A DNA stretch of 64,000 bases, taken from positions 11,416 through 75,415 of the forward strand of contig DATAUC010000017.1 in the NCBI GenBank assembly GCA_036268485.1. The letters are read 5' to 3'. Numbering within the stretch: position 1 is the first letter of the stretch; every line of letters begins with the position of its first letter. Shown piece after piece: positions 1 through 8,535 of this stretch. The notes under the pieces are model-generated. The model was given only the letters and a program-made list of their open reading frames with translations, was not told the origin of the DNA and did not search any database. This DNA comes from Bog-473 sp036268485 (GTDB lineage Bacteria > Actinomycetota > Acidimicrobiia > Acidimicrobiales > RAAP-2). A program made the position numbers and the translations under genes.

Positions 1-1
1 A

Positions 2-265
2 ATCTGTGTGTCTGAAATCATTGGAGCAGCGAAACCCGATCCGGCAATATTTGAGATGGCAGCGCAACTCTGCGAGCATCCGCTCGTGGGTTGGATGACT
101 GGAGATTCCGCTGCCGCTGACATAGCCGGTGGTCGAGGGGTGGGGTTGCGAACCATATGGATCGCCAGGGGCCGCACCTGGAAATCCCCAAGCCCCTCTC
201 CCGATGCGATCGTAGATACCGTCCCTCAAGCCGTCAGGATCATTCTCGAGGCTGGTGCGAATTAG
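2..265 (+). CDS. HAD-family hydrolase, C-terminal part (cut by window start)
   Basis: The reading frame is open to the first base, so the gene begins outside the window and only about 87 C-terminal residues are visible. Near the start is the Lys-Pro-Asp-Pro-Ala-Ile-Phe motif, which supplies the conserved lysine of haloacid dehalogenase hydrolases. It is followed by Trp-Met-Thr-Gly-Asp-Ser, the acidic motif IV that helps bind magnesium, and by a Gly-rich stretch ending in Gly-Leu-Arg-Thr-Ile-Trp. This order is typical of the HAD core, which removes phosphate or halide from small molecules. The nucleophile motif I is missing from view, so the substrate cannot be judged. The next gene is convergent. 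Confidence 0.75.
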   Translation: MCVSEIIGAAKPDPAIFEMAAQLCEHPLVGWMTGDSAAADIAGGRGVGLRTIWIARGRTWKSPSPSPDAIVDTVPQAVRIILEAGAN

Positions 266-312
266 CAGCGGTGGCATCGCTGCTGTTACGCCGCGTCGAC
301 CCCCAGACTCTC

Positions 313-1107
313 CTACGCCGCAAACTCACCTGGAATCGCAGTGCCATTTGAAAGGTAGAAGGTACCGCTGAGGCCAAACGCGAGTTTGTACGTCGTGGCG
401 AAGGCGTACCAGCCATTGCGGACCGCTGCCGTGATTTTCTTTCCGTTGGAAAGGGTGACCACGAGGCTTTTGGCACCGGCTGGTGCGTTGCCGGCTCGGA
501 CAAAGAAGAGCTGCCCCGAATAACCCCGCCAAATACCACCGTCCGCCCCATACTTGCGGTCCTGGGGTGGTGGCACTGTGCCTGAAGGTTGTGAACCAGA
601 TCCCGAGCCAGAGCAACCTCCCACCGAGACTTTTGCGGCTGGCTTGCCAGGAGACGTCCGTTTTCCCGGCTTGCTTTCCACTCCGGCGATGCAAAGGATC
701 GAAGAGGTCTCTGGGTACGTCCAGACGCTGATCGTCGTGCCTTCAGGACCGGGGTCGACCACTTCGAGTTTTTCCTTTTTCGGGTTGAAGGCTGGAATCT
801 GTCCAAACGCAGCCGGAAGTGGCATCGCATAGTCGTGCCTAAAGACGTGATTGGCCGATGAACTAAAGAGCCCCGAGGCAGCCGCGCCCGCGCCCGCACC
901 CGCGACACCCGCCACCAAGACGATCGAAAGTGTCCAGCCTCGATGACGGCGAACGACGGCAGTGAATCTGCCCCTTAAGGAGGATCGCTCGGCCGGTCGC
1001 ATGGCCCTGGCGTCGATCCACCTCAACGGTGGGATTGGTGGGACTTGGTCGGCAACTGTCGAAAAGGTCCTCGACAACAGGTCCTCGGCCATTTTGTCGG
1101 TGATCAT
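313..1107 (-). CDS. Membrane-anchored partner protein of ECF sigma factor
   Basis: Predicted 264-residue protein whose ATG overlaps the sigma-factor stop in an ATGA arrangement, so the two are probably translationally coupled. About 50 N-terminal polar residues are followed by one hydrophobic segment rich in Val, Ala and Gly at roughly residues 52-75. A long, presumably extracytoplasmic domain follows, with Gly/Ser/Pro-rich stretches. Position and topology suit an anti-sigma factor or membrane sensor. I see no His-x3-Cys-x2-Cys zinc motif of the ZAS class, so anti-sigma activity is inferred from context only. An upstream in-frame start (1176) would lie inside the sigma gene and is less likely. 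Confidence 0.6.
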   Translation of the reverse strand: MITDKMAEDLLSRTFSTVADQVPPIPPLRWIDARAMRPAERSSLRGRFTAVVRRHRGWTLSIVLVAGVAGAGAGAAASGLFSSSANHVFRHDYAMPLPAAFGQIPAFNPKKEKLEVVDPGPEGTTISVWTYPETSSILCIAGVESKPGKRTSPGKPAAKVSVGGCSGSGSGSQPSGTVPPPQDRKYGADGGIWRGYSGQLFFVRAGNAPAGAKSLVVTLSNGKKITAAVRNGWYAFATTYKLAFGLSGTFYLSNGTAIPGEFAA

Positions 1108-1592
1108 TGGCCGATCCTTTCTTTGATCTGCGCCAGGCCACGATGGATGAGCGACTTGGCCGTTCCGAGGGGGCAATCGAGTTGCACGGCCACCTGCTCA
1201 ACAGTGAGGTCGAGATAGAACCGAAGGACGAGCGCATGGCGCTGTCGTTTGGGTAGCTCACCCACCACACTCCACACTTCGTCAATCTGAGGATTTACGG
1301 TCGCCTCTGGTGGCACTGGCAGATGACGCCGCTCAACTCCCCGACGTCGGTGATGCGAGCGGGCCGCATTGACGACCGAGTGACGGAGATACGGCACCGG
1401 CTCGGTGATGTCATGCCATTTGGGTTCCACCCGAAGGAAGACGTCGTGCGCGATGTCCTCTCCAACTTCGCGACTCCCAGTCAATAGCCATCCCAAACGC
1501 ACCATTGGCGCCCAACACTCCCGATAGAGATCCTCGAAAGTAGTGACGTCTGCCGTGGCTGACGGCCTCGGTTCTCCAGTCGAAGGAGTCAC
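1104..1592 (-). CDS. ECF RNA polymerase sigma factor, SigE-like
   Basis: This 162-residue protein has the two-domain layout of extracytoplasmic-function sigma factors. Region 2 lies at about residues 18-85 and contains Tyr-Arg-Glu-Cys-Trp and an Asp-Ile-Ala-His-Asp-Val-Phe helix. Region 4 lies at about residues 105-158 and has the Leu-Pro-x-Arg-Gln-Arg opening and a helix-turn-helix around Thr-Val-Glu-Gln-Val-Ala. Such proteins direct RNA polymerase to stress or envelope promoters. The start is GTG, 7 bp after the stop of the upstream secreted-protein gene, and the stop overlaps the membrane-partner start. The three genes therefore look like one operon. Target promoters are unknown. Confidence 0.88.
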   Translation of the reverse strand: MTPSTGEPRPSATADVTTFEDLYRECWAPMVRLGWLLTGSREVGEDIAHDVFLRVEPKWHDITEPVPYLRHSVVNAARSHHRRRGVERRHLPVPPEATVNPQIDEVWSVVGELPKRQRHALVLRFYLDLTVEQVAVQLDCPLGTAKSLIHRGLAQIKERIGQ

Positions 1593-1599
1593 TATCGGG

Positions 1600-2343
1600 T
1601 CACTTCAGACGAACTTTCGGGACACGGTCGCCACCGATGCGCGGCGCGTCTTCTGCGGCTACAAGTTTTCCCCGAGCGTTGTAAGCCTTCATTTCAGGAA
1701 AGGGCGCCTTGTTCCACACTCCGTAGTTACCGTCGAAGACAGCGGGGCGGGGGACAAGGACAGCGGCGGCGTGCTTAACCGGTGTGACCCAGTTGAAGTC
1801 GGTTCCGCTATATGAGTACGTCACAATCTTCACAGAAGTTGGTAAGTGAGCCCAGACGTAAAGTTGAAAACCCTTCGTGGGCCAGTCAGGGACAACGTTG
1901 ATGGGGATGTCAGTCGACTTGGCAGTCTTCAATGGCTCGTTAGAAGCTTCAATCCCGGTCCCGTTGTCGCCACCAGTTCCCAGGTAGAAGAGGCCCGAGC
2001 CGAGGACCCGGTATGCCTTTGATTCGGGCTGACCTGGCTTCAAGAGCTTCGGGGATGACTGATCTCCGATAACGAAGACAGGGCTACTTCCAATTGCATA
2101 GGCGCCTTCATCGGCCCGGTCCACTAGTGAACTTCGGAAGCCTTCGGGTCCGGCACTCATGAACGCCGTCATGAATGACGGAATGGGAACTGACACCATC
2201 ACCTGGCGAATTCCCTTTGGCCGGAAGGCAGTTTCCCCTGCTGCTGGCGATGCGGCTCCGACGAATACGCTCCAAGCCGACAAGATCGCCAAGGTTAGAG
2301 AGCCAAGGTGACCGAGATGAGGGACGTAGCGTTTTCTGACCAC
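1600..2343 (-). CDS. Secreted hypothetical protein in sigma-factor operon
   Basis: I do not recognise a family. With a GTG start at 2343 the protein has about 247 residues. It begins with a basic N-terminus, then a hydrophobic stretch and an Ala-Ser-Pro-Ala-Ala-Gly-Glu-Thr-Ala region that resembles a signal-peptide cleavage site near residue 40. The mature part is polar, rich in Gly, Pro and Thr, and has few cysteines. The frame stays open upstream to 2448, so the start is uncertain. The stop lies 7 bp before the sigma-factor GTG, so it probably heads that operon. A role as extracytoplasmic effector or sensor is inference. Confidence 0.5.
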   Translation of the reverse strand: MVRKRYVPHLGHLGSLTLAILSAWSVFVGAASPAAGETAFRPKGIRQVMVSVPIPSFMTAFMSAGPEGFRSSLVDRADEGAYAIGSSPVFVIGDQSSPKLLKPGQPESKAYRVLGSGLFYLGTGGDNGTGIEASNEPLKTAKSTDIPINVVPDWPTKGFQLYVWAHLPTSVKIVTYSYSGTDFNWVTPVKHAAAVLVPRPAVFDGNYGVWNKAPFPEMKAYNARGKLVAAEDAPRIGGDRVPKVRLK

Positions 2344-2467
2344 GATGCTTACATGCCTAGCTCCCCCCAAAAGGTTGCATGCAGGGCGAAAATTTATGGC
2401 TACCTGCGGACATTGAGTCACCCCCAAATCAGAGGCATTTCTGGGCAACCGAGATTCGAGAACACCG

Positions 2468-2497
2468 GGGCCCGGTCGGCACAGGCCGACCGGGCCC
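2468..2497. terminator. GC-rich hairpin, probable terminator of 2515-2934 gene
   Basis: Perfect 13-bp inverted repeat (arms 2468-2480 and 2485-2497) with a 4-base loop, 18 bp beyond the stop of the minus-strand gene at 2515. No clear T-tract follows on the minus strand, so it may work by pausing or by RNA stabilisation. Confidence 0.6.
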
Positions 2498-2514
2498 TAA
2501 CGGCTACCGCCAAC

Positions 2515-2934
2515 TCAGCAATGCCCGACGTTGATCTGATATTTGACCTGGTTGGCAGACACCCAGGCTGTGCCAGTCCCATAAATCGTGCTGATCTTGA
2601 ACCAGCGGTTGGTTCCGTCATACCAGGAGCTGTCTTCCCAACAACGCATCCCGATGATGGTGCCGCTGGGCGTGGTGAAGAAGAGGCCATTCGCCGGGCC
2701 GAACGCAAAGAGATCGCAACCCCCTTTGACACACTGTGTCGGGTTACTGGCCGCTGCCGGCTGGGCAGAAACAGCAAGCGATGCACCGATCGGAGCCGCT
2801 GCCATGATCGCGCCTGCGGCCACCAAGTTGCGGATACGAGTAAAGGAGGGATGACGCTTGACCGCATCATTTCCGTCTGCCTTGTCCGTGGCACGAGCAG
2901 TGTTCTGGTTGTTCCGAGTTGCCGCCTTCAACAT
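2515..2934 (-). CDS. Small secreted hypothetical protein (SH3-like?)
   Basis: The ATG at 2934 follows an AAGGAG ribosome-binding site at good spacing, giving 139 residues; the frame is open further upstream without support. A long charged N-terminus of about 30 residues precedes a hydrophobic Ala-rich segment and an Ala-Gln-Pro-Ala-Ala-Ala-Ser signal-peptidase-like site near residue 60. The mature domain of about 78 residues contains four cysteines, tryptophans and repeated Gly-Thr/Trp-Phe-Lys patterns. That resembles bacterial SH3-type secreted modules, but family membership is uncertain. It stands alone between a hairpin and the MMPL gene. Confidence 0.6.
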   Translation of the reverse strand: MLKAATRNNQNTARATDKADGNDAVKRHPSFTRIRNLVAAGAIMAAAPIGASLAVSAQPAAASNPTQCVKGGCDLFAFGPANGLFFTTPSGTIIGMRCWEDSSWYDGTNRWFKISTIYGTGTAWVSANQVKYQINVGHC

Positions 2935-3084
2935 TGGATTGACTCCTTCATGCTCTTCATCCGCCACCACTTGTGGCTTCTTCGCAGTGTGAAGGGTGCA
3001 CCTTTCGGCGGCTACGGGGAGAGCTCCCCTTCGCCTGCAACGTGCCTGTAAGCCGGGTGCAACAGGCATGGCATTTGATGACGC

Positions 3085-5361
3085 ATGGCATCAGGCGGAT
3101 CGGGCACCGACACAGGCATCCTGGAGCGGCTGGCCCGCTCGGTCATCAAATGGCGCCGGGCCGTGCTGGCCGGGGGCCTGCTGATCATTATCGGCGGCGG
3201 CATCTTCGGTCTCAATGTGGGGCCACACCTCTCCCAGGGCGGGTTCGACGGACCCTCCGAGCCTTCGTCCGTCGCTTCGAGCGTGCTGGAGGGCCACTTC
3301 CACGCCGGCGCTCCCAACGTCACCGTGCTCGTCACGGCCCGAAAGGGCACGGTCAACAGCCCGGCCGCGGCGGCGGCAGGACTGGCCATCACCCACCGAC
3401 TCGAGGCCGAGCGTTACGTGGCCAACGTCCAGTCGTACTGGACCCTCGGGTCGCCGGCCGCCCTGCGGGCCGATGGCCAGCGTCAGGCCGTCATCGCCTT
3501 CCGCATTGAAGGTACCCAGAACCAGTTCGTGCAGCGTGAGCAGGCCATCGCCGCCACCCTGGACCACGTCCCGGCCGGCATCTCGGTGCAGCTGGGCGGA
3601 TTCGCGCCGGCCTTCTCGCGGGTCGATTCGCTCATTGAGCGGGGCGTGCTCATTTCCGAGGCCATCGCCGTGCCCCTCACCATGCTGCTCCTGCTCTTCG
3701 TCTTCGGCTCCGTCATCGCCGCCGCCATGCCTCTGACGATCGCCGGGGTAGCGGTCATCGGCACCCTGGCCATCCTCCGGCTGCTCTCCACCTTCACCGA
3801 GGTCTCCGTCTTCGCCGAGAACCTCACCACCGCCCTCAGTTTCGGGCTGGCCATCGACTACAGCCTTTTCGTGGTCTCGCGCTACCGAGAAGAGTTGGAA
3901 ACCGGGGCCAGCTACGACGAGGCCCTGACCCGGGCGGTCTCCCGAGCCGGTCGGACCGTGTTCGGGAGCGCCTTGACCGTCATGGCCGCCTTGGCCGTGC
4001 TCCTTGTCTTCCCCATCGATTTCCTGCGCTCCATCTCGCTGGCCGGCATGGCCGTGGCAGCGTTGGCCGGCCTCTCGGCCCTGTTGGTCTTGCCGGCCGC
4101 CCTCTCCGCCCTGGGGCCGCGGATCAACTCGTTCGTGGTCTGGCGGCGCTCGGTCAGCCCTCCGAGCAACGGCTGGTGGCGCCGCACCGCGGTCCGGGTG
4201 ATGCGACATCCTCTCCCCTACGCCGCCGCCGCCATCACCGTGCTGGTGTTCCTGGCCACCCCCATCGTCGGTCTGCGCATGGGCTACCTCGACGACCGGG
4301 TCCTGCCCACCACCGATCACCTACGCCAGACCGACGACACACTGCGGCGGGAGTTCGGCTCAGCCGAAGTGGGGGCCATTCAAGTCGTCATGCCCAGTTA
4401 CGGCAGCGGACCGACCACCCTGCGCACGGTGAGCCAGCTCTACGGCTACGCCGAGCGGTTGTCAGAGTTGCCCAAGGTGTCGCGCGTGGAGACGGCCATG
4501 GGCTTCTTCATCAAGGGGCAGCACGTCACCGTGCCCGCCTCCTATTCGAATCAGTATCTCGAACCGGGTGGCACCTGGTTCGCCGTCCTGCCGTCGGTTG
4601 ACCCGCTTTCCGTGCAATCCGAATCGGTCGTGCGGTCGGTGCGGGCCACGCCCTCTCCCCATCCGGTGTTGGTGGGCGGCGTGTCGGCCCAATTCCTGGA
4701 CTCCACCTCGGTGATCGAGTCCCGTATGCCGTTGGCCTTCGGCCTGATCGCCGTGGTCATGTTCGTCATTCTCTTCATGCTGTTCGGCAGTGTGGTGATT
4801 CCGATCAAGGCTCTGCTGCTCAATCTGCTCAGCCTGTCCGCCACCTACGGGGCCATGGTCTGGATGTTCCAGGACGGCCACCTTTCGGGGCTGTTGAACT
4901 TCACGGCAACGGGAAGCCTGATCGCCGCCATCCCCGTGATGATGTTCTGCGTCGCCTTCGGGCTCTCCATGGACTACGAGGTTTTCCTCATCTCCCGCAT
5001 CAAGGAGGAGCGCGACAACGGCGCCACCAATGAGGAGGCCATTGCCGCTGGCCTCCAGCGCAGTGGCCGCATCATCACGGCCGCCGCGCTGCTCATGGCC
5101 GTGGTCTTCCTGAGCCTGGTCTCCAACGAGATCTCCTCCATCAAGCTCTTCGCCGTCGGACTGTGCCTGACCGTCCTGGTCGACGCCTTCCTCATTCGGG
5201 GCACGCTGGTCCCGGCCTTCATGAAGATCCTGGGCGACCTGAACTGGTGGGCGCCGGCTCCCATGAAGCGCTTCCACGAGCGGCGGGGCCTCGTCCTCGA
5301 GATCCCCGAGGTAGTCCCGGCACCCATCGCCGTCCCACAGCTCGAAGGGGCCAACGCTTAA
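3085..5361 (+). CDS. MMPL/RND-family membrane transporter
   Basis: A 758-residue protein of the MMPL branch of the RND superfamily, which exports lipids or hydrophobic compounds using the proton gradient in actinomycetes. The two-fold repeat is visible. One hydrophobic segment near residue 25 is followed by a large extracytoplasmic loop and a membrane block with an Asp-Tyr pair at about residue 257. The pattern repeats, with a second Asp-Tyr pair near residue 630 in Ser-Met-Asp-Tyr-Glu-Val-Phe. Those Asp-Tyr pairs are the family's proton-relay residues. It lies just upstream of two SDRs on the same strand. The substrate cannot be deduced. Confidence 0.92.
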   Translation: MASGGSGTDTGILERLARSVIKWRRAVLAGGLLIIIGGGIFGLNVGPHLSQGGFDGPSEPSSVASSVLEGHFHAGAPNVTVLVTARKGTVNSPAAAAAGLAITHRLEAERYVANVQSYWTLGSPAALRADGQRQAVIAFRIEGTQNQFVQREQAIAATLDHVPAGISVQLGGFAPAFSRVDSLIERGVLISEAIAVPLTMLLLLFVFGSVIAAAMPLTIAGVAVIGTLAILRLLSTFTEVSVFAENLTTALSFGLAIDYSLFVVSRYREELETGASYDEALTRAVSRAGRTVFGSALTVMAALAVLLVFPIDFLRSISLAGMAVAALAGLSALLVLPAALSALGPRINSFVVWRRSVSPPSNGWWRRTAVRVMRHPLPYAAAAITVLVFLATPIVGLRMGYLDDRVLPTTDHLRQTDDTLRREFGSAEVGAIQVVMPSYGSGPTTLRTVSQLYGYAERLSELPKVSRVETAMGFFIKGQHVTVPASYSNQYLEPGGTWFAVLPSVDPLSVQSESVVRSVRATPSPHPVLVGGVSAQFLDSTSVIESRMPLAFGLIAVVMFVILFMLFGSVVIPIKALLLNLLSLSATYGAMVWMFQDGHLSGLLNFTATGSLIAAIPVMMFCVAFGLSMDYEVFLISRIKEERDNGATNEEAIAAGLQRSGRIITAAALLMAVVFLSLVSNEISSIKLFAVGLCLTVLVDAFLIRGTLVPAFMKILGDLNWWAPAPMKRFHERRGLVLEIPEVVPAPIAVPQLEGANA

Positions 5362-5431
5362 GGCCCTGTGCCAACATGGGCCCCGTCCAGCACCCGTCTT
5401 CGAAGTGGGCGCTGCACACTGCGGGGGACCT

Positions 5432-6199
5432 GTGGGACAGCTCGACGACAAGGTGGTGCTCCTGAGCGGTGGGGCCTCGGGCATCGGCCGGGCCACCGCC
5501 CGCCTGCTGGCCCGCGAGGGCGCCTCCGTGGTCGTGGGCGACGTCGTTTTCGAGGGTGCCGAGGAGGTGGCCCGGGCCATCACCGACGATGGCGGTCAGG
5601 CCGTGGCCACGCGCTGTGACGTCCGCAACGAAGAGTCCGTAGCGGCCTTTGTTGCGCTGGCGGTCGAAGTATTCGGTGGTGTCGACGGCCTGGACCACAA
5701 CGCGTCGTGGTCGCACCCCCGCCTCGATACCGATGCCGTCGACATCGACCTGGGCGTGTGGGACCGTGTCCTGCAGACCAACACGCGGGGCGCGTTGCTC
5801 CTGGCCCGCCACGCCATCCCGCACATGATCGAACGCGGCGGCGGCTCGATCGTCAACATCTCGTCGGGTACCAGCACCATCGGTGAGTCGACCCGCGTCG
5901 CCTACGGCGTCTCGAAGGCGGCCATCAACCAGCTGACCCGCCATCTGGCCACCCGCTACGGGCGCGACGGCATCCGGGCCAACGCCATCGCTCCCGGTTT
6001 CATCCTGACCGAGACGGCCCGGGCCAATGTGCCCGACGACACCCAGGCCCGCCTGGCCGCCTCCAACCCCACCCGGCGACTGGGCCGACCCGAGGACATC
6101 GCCCAGGCCGTCGTCTTCTTGTGCAGTGACGCCTCGACCTACATCAACGGGCAGCTCCTCCACGTGGATGGCGGCCATCAAATTGCCGGGATCATGTAG
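5432..6199 (+). CDS. Short-chain dehydrogenase/reductase (SDR)
   Basis: A classical SDR of about 255 residues with a Rossmann fold. It has the N-terminal Gly-Gly-Ala-Ser-Gly-Ile-Gly dinucleotide loop, Asn-Ala in the Asp-His-Asn-Ala-Ser position (usually Asn-Asn-Ala-Gly), the catalytic Ser in Asn-Ile-Ser-Ser-Gly and Tyr-Gly-Val-Ser-Lys. The GTG at 5432 is preferred over the upstream start at 5405 because it gives the normal SDR N-terminus behind a GGGGGA ribosome-binding sequence. The TAG stop directly abuts the next SDR's ATG, so they are co-transcribed. Likely an NAD(P)-dependent alcohol/ketone oxidoreductase of unknown substrate. Confidence 0.9.
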   Translation: MGQLDDKVVLLSGGASGIGRATARLLAREGASVVVGDVVFEGAEEVARAITDDGGQAVATRCDVRNEESVAAFVALAVEVFGGVDGLDHNASWSHPRLDTDAVDIDLGVWDRVLQTNTRGALLLARHAIPHMIERGGGSIVNISSGTSTIGESTRVAYGVSKAAINQLTRHLATRYGRDGIRANAIAPGFILTETARANVPDDTQARLAASNPTRRLGRPEDIAQAVVFLCSDASTYINGQLLHVDGGHQIAGIM

Positions 6200-7102
6200 A
6201 TGAGCGAACGACGCGTTGCCCTGGTCACCGGGGCCAGCCGCGGTATCGGGCGCTGCGGTGCCCTGGCCCTGGCCCGCCGCGGCTTTGACGTGGCCATCAC
6301 CGCTCGCACCGTGCGCGAAGGCGAGGGGCGCGCTCACCCGTCCAGCGTTCGTGCCGCCGACACGTCCGTGCCCATCGCCGGCAGTCTGGAAACGACGGCG
6401 GCCGAAATCGAGGCGCTGGGCCGCTCCTGCTTGACCATCCCCATGGACCTCATGGAGCGCCCCGACATCCACCGGGTGGCGGACCAGGTCCTGGACCAGT
6501 GGGGCCGGGTCGATGTCCTGTTCAACAACGCCATCTACCAGGGTCCCGGCACCATGGACCGGGTGCTGGACCTGCCGATCGAACTGGCCGAGCGGTGCCT
6601 GGTCGGTGATTACCTGCACCCGCTGCTGCTGACCCAGTTGCTGCTGCCCCAGATGCTCGAGCGGGGCGAGGGGCGGCTGGTCAACATGCTCTCCGAAGCC
6701 GCCTTCACTACACCGCCGGCTCCGGCCGGCGCGGGCGGCTGGGGCGTGGCCTACGCCGCAGCCAAGGCGGCCTTCCACCGGGTGACCGACATGTGCCACG
6801 TGGAGTTCTTCGCCAGCGGTGTCTGGTCCTTCAGCATTGCTCCAGGCCTGACGCTGACCGAATCCATGCGGGCCTCGGGTACCGACAAGATCCTCATCGA
6901 CGCCGGCCATGCGCCCGCCCCGCCCGAAGTGGCGGGCGAAGTAGCGGCCTGGCTGGGTGCCGCACCCGAAGCGGAACGCTTCGCCGGGCAGATGGTGTCG
7001 TCGCGCTCGTTGTGCAAGGAACTGGGTCTGGTGCCCGGATGGCCGGCGCCGCGCCAGAACATGCCCCGATCAACCGAAACAAAGGAGCGTCAAAGTGGAT
7101 GA
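6200..7102 (+). CDS. SDR family oxidoreductase
   Basis: A 300-residue SDR that starts immediately after the preceding SDR. It shows the Thr-Gly-Ala-Ser-Arg-Gly-Ile-Gly cofactor loop near residue 10, Asn-Asn-Ala near residue 112, and an active-site Tyr-Ala-Ala-Ala-Lys. The catalytic Ser lies in Asn-Met-Leu-Ser-Glu. It is longer than the minimal SDR because of an insert at about residues 38-60 after the second beta strand. Its end overlaps the following enoyl-CoA hydratase start by 8 bp. The run SDR-SDR-hydratase-thioesterase suggests acyl-CoA or ketone catabolism, which is inference. Confidence 0.88.
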   Translation: MSERRVALVTGASRGIGRCGALALARRGFDVAITARTVREGEGRAHPSSVRAADTSVPIAGSLETTAAEIEALGRSCLTIPMDLMERPDIHRVADQVLDQWGRVDVLFNNAIYQGPGTMDRVLDLPIELAERCLVGDYLHPLLLTQLLLPQMLERGEGRLVNMLSEAAFTTPPAPAGAGGWGVAYAAAKAAFHRVTDMCHVEFFASGVWSFSIAPGLTLTESMRASGTDKILIDAGHAPAPPEVAGEVAAWLGAAPEAERFAGQMVSSRSLCKELGLVPGWPAPRQNMPRSTETKERQSG

Positions 7103-7862
7103 ACTGATCCGCGTGGAGATCGGCACCCACGCCCCCCGGGTGGCCGTGGTCACCCTGACCGACGGCGAGCGGCGCAACGCCATCACGCCCGCCATGAACG
7201 AGCAGTTCCTGAGCGTGTTCGACGCCCTCGAAACCGACAGCAGTGTCGGCGCCGTGGTGCTCACCGGCTAGGGTTCGTCGTTCTGCGCCGGGGCCAACCT
7301 GGCCCATCTGGGCGATACCCCGTCGCAGGACGGGTTGCGCGGCATTTACGAAGGCTTCCTGCGCGTGGCCCGTACTCCGCTTCCTACCGTGGCCGCCGTC
7401 AACGGCCCCGCCGTGGGTGCCGGCATGAACCTGGCCTTGTGCTGCGACGTCCGCTTGGCCGGCACCTCCGCTCGCTTTGATACCCGCTTCTTGCAGCTGG
7501 GCATTCATCCGGGTGGCGGCCACACTTGGATGCTGCGCCGGGCCGTCGGCCCGCAGACAGCTATGGCCGCCGTCGTGTTCGGTGAGGTGCTCAGTGCGGC
7601 CGAAGCCGAGCGGCACGGATTGGTCTTCAAGTGCCTCCCCGATGACGAATTGTTGGGCGCCGCCGTCACGATGGCCGAGCGGGCCGCTGCCGCCCCACCC
7701 GAACTGGTGCGTCGGACCAAGCAGTCGATCATCCACATAGGCGAGGTCGACACGCATGAGCAGGCGGTGACCGACGAACTGGCCGTGCAGTGGTGGTCCA
7801 TGGCCCAGCCGGAGTTCGCCGAGCGGGTGCGCTCGTTGCAGCGCCAGATCTCCAAGTCGTAG
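7095..7862 (+). pseudogene. Enoyl-CoA hydratase/isomerase interrupted by in-frame TAG
   Basis: A crotonase-fold gene of normal length (255 codons from GTG 7095, after an AAAGGAG ribosome-binding site) split by one TAG at 7269-7271. Both halves are in the same frame. The stop falls right after Val-Leu-Thr-Gly, and Gly-Ser-Ser-Phe-Cys-Ala-Gly-Ala-Asn-Leu follows, so it hits the first oxyanion-hole motif at a position that varies in the family. The second motif, Gly-Pro-Ala-Val-Gly-Ala-Gly, is intact downstream. No frameshift is needed. The reading frame ends in another TAG and neighbours also use TAG as a true stop. A recent nonsense mutation or a base-call error is likelier than recoding. Confidence 0.85.
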
Positions 7863-7920
7863 GAGCCCGCCGGTCGTCATGGCCGCGGGACGCGGGCCAA
7901 TCCTCCGGTACGGTCGCTGA

Positions 7921-8535
7921 ATGCCCCCCGACGCGCCCATCGATCCCTTCGTCAACGTCATTCCGACGCCGGGCCTCGGTGGCGAGTCCTACGCCCGTTT
8001 CTTTGCCTACTTCGGACAGCTCCAGGACGCCGTCGTCACCGCCAACCCTCCGCAGGAGATCTGGGATCAGGTCTCGGAGCTGACCCAGGCCGCCCTCGAC
8101 CTGCTCACCCCATGGGCGGCGCCTGAGAAGGAGCAACCGGCGGGCACCCGCGTCGACCTGCCCGGGCGCGGCAACCCGATGCTGATCCCCTTCGTGAAGG
8201 AAGAGGAGTCACCGGGACATGTGAGCGGGCGGGCCGAGTTCCGGCCCTTCCACCTCGGCGGTCATGCCGCCGCCCACGGCGGGACCCTGCCACTCCTCTT
8301 CGACGAGGTCATGGGCCGGGTAGCCAACGCCGACCGGCGCGCCGTGGCCCGCACGGCCTACCTCAAGGTGAACTACCGCAACATCACGCCGCTGGGTCGC
8401 TGGCTCCATGTCGAGGCATCCCTCGACCGACAAGAAGGTCGCAAGCGCTGGATCAGCGGCCGACTGACGGACGGGGCGACGCTCGTGGCCGACGCCGAGG
8501 GGTTGTTCATCGAGTTGCTCCCGGGTCAGCCCTGA
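7921..8535 (+). CDS. PaaI-like hotdog-fold thioesterase
   Basis: A 204-residue protein whose C-terminal half (about residues 95-200) has the hotdog signature: His-Leu-Gly-Gly-His-Ala-Ala-Ala-His-Gly-Gly, then a Leu-Phe-Asp-Glu-Val-Met-Gly helix. This is the acyl-CoA thioesterase pattern, with the Gly-Gly turn and acidic catalytic position. The N-terminal 90 residues are unlike the minimal family domain and rich in Pro. The stop overlaps the MFS start by one base (TGATG), so they are co-translated. Likely hydrolyses a CoA thioester linked to the preceding SDR/hydratase genes. Confidence 0.8.
   Translation: MPPDAPIDPFVNVIPTPGLGGESYARFFAYFGQLQDAVVTANPPQEIWDQVSELTQAALDLLTPWAAPEKEQPAGTRVDLPGRGNPMLIPFVKEEESPGHVSGRAEFRPFHLGGHAAAHGGTLPLLFDEVMGRVANADRRAVARTAYLKVNYRNITPLGRWLHVEASLDRQEGRKRWISGRLTDGATLVADAEGLFIELLPGQP

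Noticed and set aside
3091..4320. 409-residue minus-strand open frame inside the MMPL gene
   Set aside because: Low-complexity Gly/His/Asp-rich translation typical of antisense frames in GC-rich genes; the plus-strand MMPL protein explains the sequence fully.
5219..6910. 563-residue minus-strand open frame across two SDR genes
   Set aside because: Spans gene boundaries and has no domain; a GC-rich shadow of the two SDRs.
7095..7862. Genome-wide amber recoding or pyrrolysine-type readthrough
   Set aside because: Several neighbouring genes, and this gene itself, end at TAG, and no downstream element is visible; a nonsense mutation is simpler.
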